A stretch of DNA of 48,583 nucleotides from Geminicoccaceae bacterium (GTDB taxonomy: Bacteria > Pseudomonadota > Alphaproteobacteria > Geminicoccales > Geminicoccaceae). Position numbers and translations under genes: made by a program. Positions 35,168 through 45,249 of the stretch are shown piece after piece. The notes under the pieces were generated by a model. The model did not search any database. It was not told the DNA's origin and worked only from the letters and a program-made list of their open reading frames with translations. The stretch's first letter is position 1. Each line of letters begins with the position of its first letter. The stretch spans positions 1 to 48,583 of the forward strand of contig RECO01000153.1 in NCBI GenBank assembly GCA_007694015.1, in the 5' to 3' direction.

Positions 35168-35546
35168 CCAAGGGGGCTTTTGGCCCCCTTGGAAACCCCC
35201 GAGCGAAAACGATGATCGCCAGGGCAAGCCCTGGCGATCATCGTTTTCGCCACTTTTTCCAACTGCCCGCGGCATCGCCGCCGCCCCCCCTAAAGTTGCC
35301 AGCGGCATCGCCGCCGCCCCCCTAAAGTTGCCAGCGGCAAGGCCGCTGCACCTCCTAAAGTTGCCAGCGGCAAGGCCGCTGCACCTCCTAAAGTTGCCAG
35401 CGGCAAGGCCGCTGCACCTCCTAAAGTTGCCAGCGGCAAGGCCGCTGCACCTCCTAAAGTTGCCAGCGGCAAGGCCGCTGCACCTCCTAAAGTTGCCAGC
35501 GGCAAGGCCGCTGGCCGGGGGTCCTAGGGGGCCAAAAGCCCCCTAG
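35168..35546 (+). repeat. Modular hairpin element, copy D (expanded), between convergent nadK and parE
   Basis: This fills the gap 35151-35570. The left end is a 10-bp stem (CCAAGGGGGC, loop TTTTG, 35168-35192). The central hairpin is perfect over 23 bases per arm (35203-35225 and 35228-35250), with CACTTTTT following. Next is a tandem array of 33-base units (separate entry), then CCGGGGGTC and the closing 9-bp stem CTAGGGGGC/CAAAA (35524-35546). The ends lie 18 bases from the nadK stop and 25 from the parE stop. It could terminate transcription from both sides. Confidence 0.88.
35260..35517 (+). repeat. Tandem array of 33-base units inside copy D
   Basis: Seven AAAGTTGCC starts occur at 35292, 35324, 35357, 35390, 35423, 35456 and 35489, spaced 33 bases except the first (32). 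A degenerate unit precedes them. Each unit contains CAGCGGC/AAG/GCCGCTG, a 7-bp stem. The first units carry ATC in place of AAG and a different flank (CCGCCGCC). Because the unit is a multiple of three it reads as an 11-residue repeat on both strands, but no gene start or homology supports translation. Confidence 0.9.
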
Positions 35547-35570
35547 CTCTTTCTTCTTTTTCTTACCTAT

Positions 35571-37532
35571 CTAAATATCCAGTGCTTCCACCAAGCCGGC
35601 GTGGCGTTGGATGAAGGCGAAGCGGAGTTCGGGGCGGCGGCCCATGAGTTCGTTGATCAGTTCGACGGCGGCCGGGCGGTCGGGCAGGTCGACGCGGTCG
35701 AGGAGCCGCGTCTTCGGGGCCATGGTGGTTTCCTTGAGCTGGCCTGGGTTCATCTCGCCCAGGCCCTTGAAGCGGCTGACCTCGACCTTGCGGTTTTTGA
35801 AGTCGGTGGCGAGCAGGTGTTCGCGTTCGGCGTCGTCGGCGGCGTAGGCGACCTTGCCGCCGGCGCTCAGCCGGTAGAGGGGTGGGCGGGCGAGAAACAG
35901 GTGGCCGGCTTCGACCAGGGGCCGCATTTCCTGGACGAAGAAGGTCATGAGCAGCGAGGCGATGTGCGCGCCGTCGACGTCGGCGTCGGTCATGATGATG
36001 ACCTTCTCGTAGCGCAGGCCCTCGAGGTCGAAGCTGCGCCCGACGCCGCAGCCAAGCGCGGTGACGAGATCGGCCACCTCCTTGTTGGCCTTCAGCTTGT
36101 CGGCGCTGGCGCTGGCGGCGTTCAGGATCTTGCCGCGCAGCGGCAGGACGGCCTGGGTTTCGCGATTGCGCGCTTGCTTGGCGGAGCCGCCGGCGCTGTC
36201 GCCCTCGACCAGGAAGAGTTCGGAGCCGGCGCGGGCTTCGCGGGCGCAATCGGCGAGCTTGCCCGGCAGCCGCAGCTTGCGGGTGGCCGACTTGCGGTTG
36301 ACCTCCTTCGCCTTCTTGCGGGCGACGCGGTCTTCGGCGCGCTCGATGCCGTAGCCGATCAAGGCGTCGGCGGTGGCCTTGTTGGCCGAGAGCCACAGCT
36401 CGAAGCGGTCCTTGATCGAGGCGTCGATCGGCCGCACCACGTCGGGGACGATGAGCCGCGCCTTGGTCTGCCCCTGGAATTGCGGGTTCTTGATGAAGAC
36501 CGAGAGCAGGATGGCGGCACCGCCCAAAAGGTCGTCGGCGGTGACCAGCCCCGCCTTCTTCTGGCCGATGCGTTCGGCGTGCGCCTTGAAGCCGCGCAGA
36601 AGGCCGCCCCTGAGCCCCTGTTCGTGGCTGCCACCGTCGGGGGTCGGCACGGTGTTGCAGTAATAGCCGGCATAGGCCGTCTCGTCCTCGGGCCAGGCCA
36701 GCGCCCATTCCAGGCGGCCGGCGCCGTCGGCAAGCTCGCTCTCGCCGGTGAACATCGCCTCGCCGATCAGCTCGCGGCCATCGGTGAGGCTTTCGAGAAA
36801 GTCCTTCAGGCCTTCGGGGAAGTGGAAGGTCTGCGCCTCGGGCACGCCGTCGCTGCCGACGAGGGCTTCGGCATCGGCGCTCCAGCGGATCTCCACGCCC
36901 CGATAGAGATAGGCCTTGGAGCGGGCCATGCGCAGCAGGCGGTCCGGGCGGAACCGATGGCCGTGGCGGAAAATTTCGGGGTCCGGGGTGAAGCGGACGC
37001 GCGTGCCGCGGCGGTTTTGCGCCGCCCCCACCTGCACCAGCGGCCCCTGGGGGACGCCCTGGCGGTAGGTCTGGCGGTAGAGCTGGCGGCCTCGGGCCAC
37101 CTCCACCTCGAGTTCGGCCGCGAGCGCATTCACCACCGAAACGCCCACACCGTGCAGGCCGCCGGCGGTGGCGTAGGCGCCCTCCTTGAACTTGCCGCCC
37201 GAGTGCAGCGTGGTGAGGATCACCTCGAGCGCCGATTTGCCGGGGAATTTCGGGTGGTCGTCGACCGGGATGCCGCGGCCGTTGTCGGTGACGGTGACGC
37301 CACCGGCGGCGTCCAGGTGCAGGCCGATACGGTCGGCGTGGCCCGCCACCGCCTCGTCCATGGCGTTGTCGAGCAACTCGGCCACGAGGTGGTGCAAGGC
37401 CGTCTCGTCGGTGCCGCCGACATACATGCCGGGGCGGCGGCGGACGGGCTCCAGCCCCTCCAGCACCTCGATGTCGGCGGCCGAATAGGCCACCTTGGCA
37501 TTTGAACCGCCGTTCGAGAAAAGGTCTTCCAT
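35571..37532 (-). CDS. parE: DNA topoisomerase IV subunit B ParE
   Basis: The 653-residue ATPase subunit of topoisomerase IV decatenates chromosomes with ParC, which is not in the window. It starts MEDLF, and the GHKL ATP site is visible as EPVRRRPGMYVGG, ELLDNAMDEAVAGHA, VTDNGRGIPVD and GGLHGVGVSVVNALA. The TOPRIM domain carries LFLVEGDSAGGSAKQARNR and MTDADVDGAHIASLL. The tail KGLGEMNPGQLKETTM and the moderate length favour ParE over GyrB. It ends 25 bases from repeat copy D. Confidence 0.95.
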   Translation of the reverse strand: MEDLFSNGGSNAKVAYSAADIEVLEGLEPVRRRPGMYVGGTDETALHHLVAELLDNAMDEAVAGHADRIGLHLDAAGGVTVTDNGRGIPVDDHPKFPGKSALEVILTTLHSGGKFKEGAYATAGGLHGVGVSVVNALAAELEVEVARGRQLYRQTYRQGVPQGPLVQVGAAQNRRGTRVRFTPDPEIFRHGHRFRPDRLLRMARSKAYLYRGVEIRWSADAEALVGSDGVPEAQTFHFPEGLKDFLESLTDGRELIGEAMFTGESELADGAGRLEWALAWPEDETAYAGYYCNTVPTPDGGSHEQGLRGGLLRGFKAHAERIGQKKAGLVTADDLLGGAAILLSVFIKNPQFQGQTKARLIVPDVVRPIDASIKDRFELWLSANKATADALIGYGIERAEDRVARKKAKEVNRKSATRKLRLPGKLADCAREARAGSELFLVEGDSAGGSAKQARNRETQAVLPLRGKILNAASASADKLKANKEVADLVTALGCGVGRSFDLEGLRYEKVIIMTDADVDGAHIASLLMTFFVQEMRPLVEAGHLFLARPPLYRLSAGGKVAYAADDAEREHLLATDFKNRKVEVSRFKGLGEMNPGQLKETTMAPKTRLLDRVDLPDRPAAVELINELMGRRPELRFAFIQRHAGLVEALDI

Positions 37533-37583
37533 GTCCTTGACGATACGTGGTTTCCGGTGAAGACGCCAGCGGCCGCTGCGGCC

Positions 37584-38954
37584 TCAGGACCCGTAGATCA
37601 GATGCTCGATCGGGTGCGGCTGCCCGGCGACGCGGTCGATCTCGGCCCGTTTCAGCCAGATATAAGCGTCGATCAGCTCGCCCGGAATTAAATCCTTGGC
37701 GAACAGCCCGCACCGCGCCGCATCGAGGGCGGTCAATGCCGCTTCCAGATTAGCCGCGCAGCGCTCCAGCCCGTCGCCGCCGTCGGCGATCAGGTCGTAC
37801 ATGTGCCGGTCGATCGGCTCGCCCGGATCGATCCGGTGCTGGATGCCGTCGGCCATGGCCAAGACCAGCGATCCGAGCGTCAGATAGGGGTTGGCCAAGG
37901 GGTCGGGAAAGCGCAGCTCCACCCGCTTGTGTTCCGGTTTCGCCGCCGAGGGGATGCGGATGGCCGTCGCCCGATTGCGCGCGCCGAAGCCCAGAATCGC
38001 GGGCTCCGCCCGTCCCGCCCTGAGCCGGCGGTAGCTGTTGGTCGACGGGTTGGCGAAGGCGTTGAGCACGGCACAGTGGCGGAGCACGCCGCCGATGGCG
38101 TGCAGACAGGTGTCGCTCAGATCGGCATAGCCTTGGCCGGCAAAGAGGTAGCGCTGGTCCTTGCGGAAGCTGAGGTGCAGATGCAGCCCCGAGCCCGGGG
38201 CCTGCGCCAAGGGCACCGGCAGGAACGACGCCACCTTGCCGTAGGCGCGGGCCACGCCGTCGATGACGTAGCGGGCCAACTGCAATTGGTCGGCGGCTTG
38301 GAGCAGTTCGCTCGGGCCGAATTTCAGCTCGCACTGACCGGGGCCGTGCAAGGCGACGTGGCTGAGCCCATCGACGCCGAGCCGGGCCAGGGTGCTGACC
38401 ATCTCCGCGCGCAAGTCGGCGAGCCGGTCTTCCGGCTGGCCGACGAGGTAGGTGGAGGTCCATGGCTGGGGTGCCGCAACCGCCTGGGCAACGGTCGCAT
38501 CGTAGCCGAGCGCGGTCGGCCCCTGGCGGAGGTCCAGCGCGTCGAACACGTAGAACGCCAGATCGACCGAGACTTCGACCTGATCGGCCACGCCCCGCCC
38601 GATCAGGTCGTCGCGCACCCGGGCGAGTGCCGAGCGCGGGCAGCGCTCGTAGCCGGCGGTGGTGGCCGGATCGGCGACGTCGGCGACGCAGAGCAGCGTG
38701 GGCTGGGCGGTGAAGGGGTCGGCCCAGACCCGATCGAGATCCGGCAGCAGCAACAGATCGCTCTCGGCGACGTCGCGCCAGCCGGGGATCGAGGCGCCAT
38801 CGATCATCGCCGCCCGGCTCAGCCGTTCGTCGGTGGCGGTGGCCGCATCGAGGGTGAGATGGCGCCAGCGCCCCCCCAGATCGGTGAAGCGCAGGTCGAG
38901 CGCCTGGGCGTCGTGTTCCTCGAGCTGCGCTTGCAGTGTCGGCCGGTCGCTCAT
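37584..38954 (-). CDS. Glutamine synthetase-like protein with altered active site
   Basis: The 456-residue protein aligns along its length with type I glutamine synthetase, including the GlnA encoded at 46926. It keeps DGASI, GPGQCELKFGPS (Glu209), GSGLHLH (His258, His260), RNRATAIRIP, and VELRFPDPLANPYL (Glu346). Compared with catalytic enzymes, the metal-binding Glu129 is Asp131 and Glu131 is Ala133. The region aligned with the HHHEVATA segment contains no Glu, so the Glu212 ligand is lost. The flap Glu327 aligns with Ala316. Tyr386 matches the adenylylated Tyr, but the following PPE is gone. It may be inactive, regulatory, or use another substrate. It lies 51 bases upstream of parE on the same strand. 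Confidence 0.85.
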   Translation of the reverse strand: MSDRPTLQAQLEEHDAQALDLRFTDLGGRWRHLTLDAATATDERLSRAAMIDGASIPGWRDVAESDLLLLPDLDRVWADPFTAQPTLLCVADVADPATTAGYERCPRSALARVRDDLIGRGVADQVEVSVDLAFYVFDALDLRQGPTALGYDATVAQAVAAPQPWTSTYLVGQPEDRLADLRAEMVSTLARLGVDGLSHVALHGPGQCELKFGPSELLQAADQLQLARYVIDGVARAYGKVASFLPVPLAQAPGSGLHLHLSFRKDQRYLFAGQGYADLSDTCLHAIGGVLRHCAVLNAFANPSTNSYRRLRAGRAEPAILGFGARNRATAIRIPSAAKPEHKRVELRFPDPLANPYLTLGSLVLAMADGIQHRIDPGEPIDRHMYDLIADGGDGLERCAANLEAALTALDAARCGLFAKDLIPGELIDAYIWLKRAEIDRVAGQPHPIEHLIYGS

Positions 38955-39317
38955 GTCCCCTCCCTGACCGGCCGTCCTTAGCCGAGCCGGGTAGCCGCGA
39001 AAAGCCGGCTCGACGCGCGACGGCCGGAGAACGCCCCCACGCCCGGCGCGCGCACGGTCGGGCTAGGCATTTGATGCTAAACTAGGTAACGTTGGGTTGT
39101 AAGGGAGAGGGCTGGATCGGCCTGAAAACACGCCAGTCAAAACGAACCCAGAACGGCATTTTGCCATTGTTTTTCAATTGGATAGAGAGAATTTGCGGGC
39201 CTGCGAAGGGCTCGCTTCCGCCCGGATCCCCGCCTCTCCCCGCCTCTGGGTTGCCTTTGCACGAAGCTTCGGCCTAGGATCGGTGACCATCGCATGCATC
39301 GGACTTGGGGGGGCGAC
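38955..39317. promoter_or_regulatory. Divergent intergenic region before the sugar transport operon (363 bases)
   Basis: No gene is seen here. Near 38980 there is an inverted repeat CGAGCCGG/CCGGCTCG with a 14-base loop, close to the start of the glutamine synthetase-like gene. The stretch 39066-39190 is much richer in A and T than the rest of the window (for example CATTTTGCCATTGTTTTTC), as expected for a promoter and operator of a regulated catabolic operon. I could not define convincing -35/-10 boxes or a LacI-type operator. Confidence 0.4.
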
Positions 39318-40595
39318 ATGGCGAAGGGAGCGCGCACGGCGCTGTTGGCGGGGCTTTCGGTCATCGCGGCCAGCTGGGCGCCTGGCGCCTTCGCCCAATC
39401 GCTGGCGATCTCCTGCGGTGCGGTCGGCATGGAGCTGAGGCTCTGCCAGGAGGGCGCGGCCGCCTGGTCGGCGCAATCGGGCATTCCGGTCGATGTCGTC
39501 TCGACCCCCAACTCCACCAGCGAACGCCTCGCCCTGTACCAACAGCTTCTGGCGTCCGGCAGCGGCGACATCGACGTCTTCCAGATCGACGTCATCTGGC
39601 CCGGCATCCTCGGCACGCACTTTCTCGACTTGAGCGACGCCTTCAGCGCCGACGAGATCGGCGCCCATTTCGACGCCATCGTCGCCAACAACACCATCGA
39701 CGGCGAACTGAAGGCGATCCCCTGGTTCACCGATGCGGGCGTGCTCTACTACCGCCGCGATCTGCTCGAAGCCCATGGCCACGACCGGCCGGGGAGCTGG
39801 GAGGAGATGGCCGCCATCGCCGCCGACATCCAGGCGAAGGAGCGAGCCGCAGGCAACGACCGGATGCAGGGCTTCGTCTTCCAAGGCAACGCCTATGAAG
39901 GCCTCACCTGCAACGCGCTCGAATGGATCGACGCCTGGGGCGGCGGCCAGATCATCGAGCCCGACGGGACGACCAGCGTCAACAACCCGAGGGCCGTCGC
40001 CGCCATCGCCGAGGCCGCGAGCTGGATCGGCACGATCAGCCCCCGCGGCGTCCTCTCCTACCAGGAGGAGGAGGCGCGCGGCGTGTTCCAGTCGGGGCAT
40101 GCCGTGTTCATGCGCAACTGGCCCTATGCCTGGGCGCTCGGCAACGCGCCCGAAAGCCCCATCAGCGGCAAGATCGGCGTTATGGCGCTGCCGCCCGGCG
40201 GCGAGGACGGCCAGGCCACGGGCGTGCTCGGCGGCTGGAACCTCGCCGTGTCGCGCTATTCGAACCAGCCCGAGGCCGCGAAGGACTTGGTCCGTTTCCT
40301 CGCCTCCTTCGAGGAGCAAAAGCGCCGCGCCATCGTGGGCGCCTACAACCCGACCATCGCCGCCCTCTACGAGAACCAGGAGGTGCTGGAGGCCAACCCC
40401 TTCTTCGGCGACCTCTACGACACCTTCACGAACGCGGTGGCGCGCCCCTCCGCCGTGACCGGCACCCGCTACAACCAGGTCTCGACCGAGTTCTGGAACG
40501 CCGTCCATCGCGCGCTCAGCGGCCAGGCGACGGCCGAAGCCGCGCTCGCGGATTTGGAGCGACGGCTGCAACGGTTGGCCCGCGGCTGGCAGTAG
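39318..40595 (+). CDS. Sugar ABC transporter substrate-binding protein
   Basis: The 425-residue periplasmic binding protein (extracellular solute-binding family 1) has a signal peptide MAKGARTALLAGLSVIAASW, with cleavage likely after AFA near residue 26. The mature part resembles ThuE-type trehalose, maltose or sucrose binding proteins: ACGAVG-like start, VVSTPNSTSERLALYQQLL, DIDVFQIDVIWPGILGTHFL, IPWFTDAGVLYYRRDLL and GGWNLAVSRYSNQPEAA. ATG 39318 follows a G-rich ribosome-binding site. The linked GH13 enzyme supports an alpha-glucoside substrate. The exact sugar is uncertain. Confidence 0.9.
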   Translation: MAKGARTALLAGLSVIAASWAPGAFAQSLAISCGAVGMELRLCQEGAAAWSAQSGIPVDVVSTPNSTSERLALYQQLLASGSGDIDVFQIDVIWPGILGTHFLDLSDAFSADEIGAHFDAIVANNTIDGELKAIPWFTDAGVLYYRRDLLEAHGHDRPGSWEEMAAIAADIQAKERAAGNDRMQGFVFQGNAYEGLTCNALEWIDAWGGGQIIEPDGTTSVNNPRAVAAIAEAASWIGTISPRGVLSYQEEEARGVFQSGHAVFMRNWPYAWALGNAPESPISGKIGVMALPPGGEDGQATGVLGGWNLAVSRYSNQPEAAKDLVRFLASFEEQKRRAIVGAYNPTIAALYENQEVLEANPFFGDLYDTFTNAVARPSAVTGTRYNQVSTEFWNAVHRALSGQATAEAALADLERRLQRLARGWQ

Positions 40596-40599
40596 GCCC

Positions 40600-41504
40600 T
40601 TGGCCGCCCGCGCCAACGCCGGCTCGGCGCTCACGCGACAACGGCTGAAGAGCGCTTGGCTCTTCTTGACGCCGATGCTCGTGGTCTTGGCGCTGGTCGC
40701 GGGCTGGCCGCTCTTGCGCACCATATCCTTCAGCTTCACCGACGCGCACCTCTCGAACCTCGACGACAGCAGCTTCATCGGCTTCGAGAACTACGTCTTC
40801 CTGCTGCAGGACCCGGATTGGTGGCGGGCGGTCCAGAACACGATCTTCTTCACCGTCGTTTCGGTGTCGATCGAGACCGTGCTCGGCCTCCTCATCGCGC
40901 TCGCCCTCAACGCCCACTTCAAGGGCCGGGGCCTGTTGCGCGCCGCCGTGCTCATCCCCTGGGCGATTCCGACGGTGGTCTCGGCGCAGATGTGGCGCTG
41001 GATGTTCAACGACGTCTATGGCGTGATCAACGAGATCATGCTCTCGACCGGCCTGATCACGGAGCCCTGGGCTTGGCTCGCCGACCCGCAGCTCTCGATG
41101 GCCGCGGTGATCGCGGTCGACGTCTGGAAGACCACGCCCTTCATGGCCCTACTCATCCTGGCGGGCCTGCAGATGCTGCCGCAGGACTGCTACGAGAACG
41201 CCAAGATCGACGGCGTGCATCCGGTCGTGGTGTTCTTCAAGGTCACCCTGCCGCTGTTGAAGCCGGCGATCCTGGTCGCGGTCATCTTCCGCACCCTCGA
41301 TGCGCTGCGCATCTTCGACCTGATCTACGTGATGCAGGGCAACAAGCAGGACACGATGTCGATGTCGATCTACGCCCGCCAGCAACTGGTCGACTTCCAG
41401 GACGTCGGCTACGGCTCGGCGGCAGCGACGCTGCTCTTCATGATCATCGCCTTGTTCACCGTGATCTATCTCTATCTCGGCGGCATCGGCCGGGAGGAAA
41501 AAGC

Positions 41505-41508
<4 letters not shown>
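40600..41508 (+). CDS. Sugar ABC transporter permease 1 (MalF type)
   Basis: The 302-residue membrane protein has six predicted helices and the inner-membrane permease EAA loop [20 protein letters not shown], which docks on the ATPase. It starts with TTG at 40600, four bases after the preceding stop. The stop codon lies within an AGTAGG that could serve as ribosome-binding site, so translation is probably coupled. It pairs with permease 2, which overlaps its stop by ATGA. Confidence 0.92.
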
Positions 41509-42340
<832 letters not shown>

Positions 42341-42344
<4 letters not shown>

Positions 42345-43975
42345 GCACAGAAGCCCCCTGGTGGCGCGGCGCGGTCATCTACCAAATCTATCCGCGCTCC
42401 TTCATGGACGCGAACGGCGACGGCACGGGCGATCTCGTCGGCATCACCGACCAGCTCGACTACATCAAGGACCTCGGCGTCGACGCGCTTTGGATCTCGC
42501 CTTTCTTCAAGTCGCCGCAGGCCGACTACGGCTACGACGTCGAGGACTATTGCGGCGTCGACCCGCTGTTCGGGACGCTCGAAGACGCCGACATCCTGAT
42601 CGAGCGCGCCCATGCCCGCGGTCTCAAGGTCATGGTCGACCTCGTCCTCAGTCACACCAGCGACCGCCACCCGTGGTTCCGCGAAAGCCGCCAGAACCGC
42701 ACCAACCCGAAGGCGAACTGGTACGTCTGGGCCGACCCGGCACCGGACGGGACCGCCCCGAACAACTGGCTGTCGGTGTTCGGCGGTACAGCTTGGGAGT
42801 ACGAGCCACGCCGGGGCCAGTACTACCTGCACAACTTCTTGAAGCAGCAGCCGGATCTCAACCTGCACGAGCCCGCGGTGGTCGAGGCGCTGTTGGAGAT
42901 CGCCGAGTTCTGGCTCGACCGTGGTGTCGACGGCTTCCGGCTCGATGCGATCGACTTCGCCGTCCACGACCCCCAACTGCGCAACAACCCGATCCGGCCG
43001 AGCGGCGAAGCCGTGCCGGGCGGGCTGGTCAGCGGCACGCCCTATGCCCGCCAACTCCAGCACATGAACAAGGGGCTGGCGGAGCTGTTGCCGATCCTGT
43101 TGCGCCCTCTGCGTCGGCTCTGTGACCGCTATGGCGACGTGCCGCTGCTCGGCGAGCTGTCGGGCGACCATGCGCTCAGCAACGCCGCCCGCTATAGCGA
43201 CGACGGCCGCGGCATGCACATGGCCTACACCTTCGACCTCCTCGCCAGCCCGTACACGCCCGAGGGCATCGGCCGTGTCGTCGACGAGCTGGAGCGCCGG
43301 ATCGGCGGCGGCTGGCCGGCCTGGTCCTTTTCCAACCACGACGTGGTGCGCGCGCCGACGCGCTTCGGCGGCCTGCACCCGCCCGAGGGCCTACGCCGGC
43401 AACTGCCGGTGTTGCTCACCTGCCTGCGCGGCACCGTTTGTCTCTATCAGGGCGACGAGCTGGGCCTGGACGAGGCGGAGCTGGCGTTCGAGGATCTGCA
43501 CGACCCTTATGGCGTCACCTTCTGGCCGGTGTTCAAGGGCCGCGACGGCTGCCGCACGCCGATGCCGTGGACGGACGCCCCAGGCGCCGGTTTCACCACG
43601 GCCAAGCCCTGGCTGCCGATCCCGCCCGGCCACCGCGCCCGCAGCGTTGCCGACCAGGTGGACGATCCGGCCTCGTGTCTGGTCCAGGTGCGGGATTTCC
43701 TCGCCTGGCGCCGCCACCAGCCGGCGCTGGTCCGCGGCGACTGGCGTCGCCACGCAGCGCCCGACGGCATCCTGGCCTTCGAGCGCCATGTCCCGGAGCA
43801 GCACCTGTTCTTGGCCTTCAACCTCACCGGCGAAAAGCAGCGCTGGATGCCGCCCTTGGAACTCACCGCATTGGAGCCGCCCTTGGCGGTGCCGGGCGCC
43901 CTCTCGGCCGACGGTACGTTGTCCCTGCCGGGCCATGGCTGCCTGATCGCGTCCCTCGGCGACGAACGGGAGTAG
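42341..43975 (+). CDS. GH13 alpha-glucosidase (cytoplasmic, oligo-1,6-glucosidase/AglA type)
   Basis: The 544-residue glycoside hydrolase family 13 protein has no signal peptide. Conserved region I is [16 protein letters not shown]. Region [14 protein letters not shown], holds the nucleophile Asp. Region [12 protein letters not shown], holds the acid/base Glu. Region [12 protein letters not shown], holds the third Asp. The N-terminus [19 protein letters not shown] is typical of this subfamily. It probably splits the imported alpha-glucoside (trehalose-like, maltose, sucrose or isomaltose-like). The gene order (binding protein, two permeases, glucosidase, ATPase) equals that of rhizobial agl operons. 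Confidence 0.94.
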
Positions 43976-43979
43976 GTCC

Positions 43980-45065
43980 TTGGCCGATCTCAGCCTGCGC
44001 AGGGTGGACAAGACCTTCGGCGACGTCGAGGTCATCAAGGGCGTCGATCTGGACATCGCTTCCGGCGAGTTCGTGGTCTTCGTCGGCCCGTCCGGCTGCG
44101 GCAAGTCCACGCTGTTGCGCCTGGTGGCGGGGCTCGAGGACATCACCGCGGGCGAGCTTTGGATCGGCGGCCAGCTGGTCAACGACGAGCCGCCATCGCG
44201 GCGCGGCATCGCCATGGTCTTCCAGTCCTACGCCCTCTACCCGCACATGACGGTGTGGCAGAACATGTCGTTCGGCCTGAAGCTGCAGGGCATGACCCGC
44301 GCCCAACGCGACGAGAAGGTCAAGGAAGCCGCGCGCATCCTGCAGATCGACCACCTGTTGGATCGCAAGCCCCGCCAGCTTTCCGGCGGCCAGCGCCAGC
44401 GGGTTGCCATCGGCCGCGCCATCGTCCGCCAGCCGCGCGTGTTCCTGTTCGACGAACCGCTCTCCAATCTCGATGCGGCGTTGCGCGTCCAGACCCGAAT
44501 CGAGATCGCCAAGCTGCATCGGGCGATGCAGGCGACGATGATCTACGTGACCCACGACCAGGTCGAGGCGATGACGCTGGCCGACAAGATCGTCGTGCTC
44601 AACGCCGGCCGCGTCGAGCAGGTCGGCTCGCCCATGGACCTCTATCACCGCCCGGCGAACAAGTTCGTCGCGGCTTTCATCGGCTCGCCGACGATGAACT
44701 TCCTGCCGGTCGAGTTCGCCGGCAGCGATGGCGCCACGCTCGATCTCCGCCTGGCAAGTGGCGCGATCGTGCAGATCGCCGCCCCGAAGGGCCGCCTGCG
44801 GGGGCATCGCTTCACCCTTGGTCTGCGCCCTGAGCACCTCCACGTCCTGAGCGACGCTGCCCCCCTACGCGGCGAAGCCGCCGCCGTGGAGAATCTCGGC
44901 GGCGAGAGCTATCTCTATGTCGACATCGGCCAGCCCATGCCGTTGGTGGTGAAGGCACCGGGCGATTGCGCCATTCGCGCGGGCGAGCCGGTCGGCATCG
45001 GTCTGCCCGCCAGCAAGGGCGCCTACCTGTTCGACCAGCAAGACCGCGCCGTCGCCTCCGCCTGA
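43980..45065 (+). CDS. Sugar ABC transporter ATP-binding protein (MalK/UgpC type)
   Basis: This is a 361-residue ATPase. Walker A is VGPSGCGKSTLLRL, the Q-loop is VFQSYALYPHMTV, the signature is LSGGQRQRVAIGRAI and Walker B is VFLFDEPLSNLDA, with the switch His in VTHDQVEAMTLADKI. The C-terminal regulatory TOBE-like region (about 235-361) includes TLGLRPEHLHV. The start is TTG 43980 after AGTAGG, the same junction as at 40600. It is the last gene of the operon, and repeat copy F follows 30 bases after the stop. Confidence 0.95.
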   Translation: MADLSLRRVDKTFGDVEVIKGVDLDIASGEFVVFVGPSGCGKSTLLRLVAGLEDITAGELWIGGQLVNDEPPSRRGIAMVFQSYALYPHMTVWQNMSFGLKLQGMTRAQRDEKVKEAARILQIDHLLDRKPRQLSGGQRQRVAIGRAIVRQPRVFLFDEPLSNLDAALRVQTRIEIAKLHRAMQATMIYVTHDQVEAMTLADKIVVLNAGRVEQVGSPMDLYHRPANKFVAAFIGSPTMNFLPVEFAGSDGATLDLRLASGAIVQIAAPKGRLRGHRFTLGLRPEHLHVLSDAAPLRGEAAAVENLGGESYLYVDIGQPMPLVVKAPGDCAIRAGEPVGIGLPASKGAYLFDQQDRAVASA

Positions 45066-45094
45066 GCGTCGCCGCACGGTGCGCCGCTCCATCG

Positions 45095-45151
45095 AGCAGC
45101 AGCAACGCTGCTGCTTGGGGGGTCGAAGGGGGGACCATCAAGTCCCCCCTT
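45095..45151 (+). repeat. Modular hairpin element, copy F (two-hairpin half)
   Basis: A hairpin AGCAGCAG/CAACG/CTGCTGCT (45095-45115) is followed by TGGGGGGTCG, then a second perfect 10-bp hairpin AAGGGGGGAC/CATCAA/GTCCCCCCTT (45126-45151). This is the same order and spacing as the right half of copies B-E, with almost all stem bases changed but paired. It starts 30 bases after the ATPase stop and lies between convergent genes, so it may be a terminator. Confidence 0.7.
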
Positions 45152-45202
45152 CCCTTCCTTCCCTTCCTTCCCCTTCCCTTCCTTCCCCTTCCTCTCTTTC
45201 CT
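45143..45202 (+). repeat. 60-base uninterrupted pyrimidine tract
   Basis: From 45143 to 45202 the plus strand contains only C and T, built of CTTCC and CCTTCC steps. A C/T-rich stretch with a few purines continues to about 45240. The tract lies in the 3' region shared by the ATPase and short-chain dehydrogenase genes. Such tracts can form triplex DNA or stall polymerase. No coding role is seen. Confidence 0.85.
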
Positions 45203-45249
45203 GTCCCCCTTCGCTCTTTTCTCTGCCTACTCTCCCTACCTTGCCGGCC

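Noticed and set aside
35260-35517. CRISPR array
   Set aside because: Units are directly adjacent 33-base tandem repeats with no spacers and no cas genes nearby.
35290-35546. Proteins made of 11-residue repeats on either strand
   Set aside because: They arise because the 33-base repeat is a multiple of three. There is no ribosome site, and both strands look equally coding.
35601-37505. Plus-strand open frame antisense to parE
   Set aside because: Shadow of parE codon bias. No recognisable domain and no ribosome-binding site.
38955-39317. Specific sigma-70 promoter or LacI-type operator for the sugar operon
   Set aside because: The region is A/T-rich, but no box pair or dyad was convincing enough to place.
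39174-40778. Minus-strand open frame across the sugar-binding protein gene
   Set aside because: The plus strand has a signal peptide and family motifs. The antisense frame has none.
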